DNA of 64,000 nt from Riemerella anatipestifer_E (lineage in GTDB: Bacteria; Bacteroidota; Bacteroidia; Flavobacteriales; Weeksellaceae). The notes beneath the pieces are model-generated. The model did not search any database. It was not told the origin of the DNA and worked only from the letters and a program-made list of their open reading frames with translations. The stretch covers positions 25,012 through 89,011 of the forward strand of contig NZ_LEKU01000003.1 in the NCBI RefSeq assembly GCF_009932355.1, read 5' to 3'. The translations under genes were made by a program, and so were the position numbers. Shown here piece by piece: positions 63,754-64,000 of the stretch. The first letter of the stretch is position 1. The number at the start of each line of letters is the position of its first letter.

Positions 63754-63889
63754 AAGGTTAGAGGTTAGATATGAGAGATTAAAACTTAGTATAGCCTCAT
63801 CAGCCCTTAAGACCAACCTCCAACCTCTAATAGCCACCAACCATTTAACAACTAACAACTAATATCTAACATCTAAAAACTAAATCTTT

Positions 63890-64000
63890 ATGCCAATCAA
63901 GTACAAAGTCATTCAGAAAGGGCAACCAGGAGTTGCCGGTGGAGGCGAGAAAAAATACTACGCTTCTGCCAATGTAGTCAGTGAAAAAACTTTAGCAGGT
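63890..64000 (+). CDS. HU-family DNA-binding protein, start only
   Basis: 37 codons are in the window: MPIKYKVIQKGQPGVAGGG then EKKYYASANVVSEKTLAG, the N-terminus of the long Bacteroidota HU/IHF-like proteins. The gene runs off the right edge. It is the first gene after leader copy B, mirroring the HU-like gene in the operon behind copy A. Confidence 0.8.
   Translation, partial: MPIKYKVIQKGQPGVAGGGEKKYYASANVVSEKTLAG

Larger units (their letters stand above)
63310..63885 (+). repeat. Structured operon leader, copy B (homologue of 12480-13045 inverted)
   Basis: The plus strand here follows the same order as copy A on the minus strand: AAGGTTATAAGTTTGC block, TAATTGTG (63437-63444), (CA)13, GTTGGGGGCTTTT hairpin, the perfect 12-bp stem ACTAAAAGCACC (63613-63624) with GGTGCTTTTAGT (63659-63670) enclosing a CCAT...ATGG hairpin, the terminator at 63707-63753, and a TCTAAC-rich AT segment ending at the HU-gene start. 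I estimate roughly 80-85 percent identity by eye. A 140-codon frame in it is not conserved as protein. Confidence 0.8.

Noticed and set aside
63440..63862. 140-codon frame beginning in the CA repeat
   Set aside because: Begins in the microsatellite, runs through the hairpins and terminator of leader copy B, and has no protein features.

Overview
The window is a contiguous piece of a Bacteroidota chromosome, most likely a Flavobacteriia member of the Weeksellaceae (Riemerella/Chryseobacterium-like). Reasons: AT-rich DNA; promoter -7 boxes of the form TAnnTTTG before many genes; a type IX secretion (T9SS) sorting domain; TonB-dependent receptor, OstA, DUF6427 and DUF6341 genes typical of the class; and little use of Shine-Dalgarno sites. 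The species is inferred, not proven.

Layout. 1-9.9 kb: housekeeping and accessory genes (start of dnaK, priA, dacB, kbl, an Mrr-type restriction enzyme, a ZIP transporter, a cysteine-synthase-like enzyme, a Gdx/SMR exporter). 9.9-13.0 kb: a minus-strand operon of two secreted fibre-like proteins and an HU-fold/DUF4469 protein, preceded by a ~550-bp structured leader with a (CA)14 tract. 13.1-22.97 kb: porin, secreted barnase-family RNase, membrane proteins, kup, a Fur-family regulator, OstA and a class III aminotransferase. 23-29.7 kb: two AT-rich orphan genes, a thioredoxin-like protein, a POT peptide transporter, and a TonB-dependent receptor whose 5' leader encodes a 15-residue Cys-containing peptide and a terminator/antiterminator pair. 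29.9-41.5 kb: ligA, then an XRE regulator divergent from an envelope-stress-like operon (YjfI-like protein, possible 18-aa peptide, PspA, YqiJ-like membrane protein, flotillin, 1603-aa DUF3686 AAA+ ATPase).

41.5-59.4 kb is a large minus-strand polymorphic-toxin locus. Two outer-membrane barrels, a T9SS-sorted protein and a 3044-aa SpvB/TcB/Rhs protein form one apparent operon. Downstream is an array of displaced Rhs C-terminal cassettes, each with a different toxin-like tip and a small putative immunity gene. The last cassette is truncated next to an IS1-family element. 59.5-63.3 kb: a secreted metzincin protease broken by an in-frame stop, an M23 peptidase and a TIGR02117-like protein. 63.3-64 kb: a second, inverted copy of the structured leader with (CA)13, followed by the start of an HU-family gene.

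Most notable: (1) the duplicated structured leader with a dinucleotide tract and compensatory base changes in its terminator stem, upstream of two HU-containing operons; (2) the Rhs gene with its orphan tip array; (3) apparent cysteine-codon attenuation of a TonB-dependent receptor; (4) an operator-like 20-bp inverted repeat between the XRE regulator and the PspA/flotillin/AAA operon.
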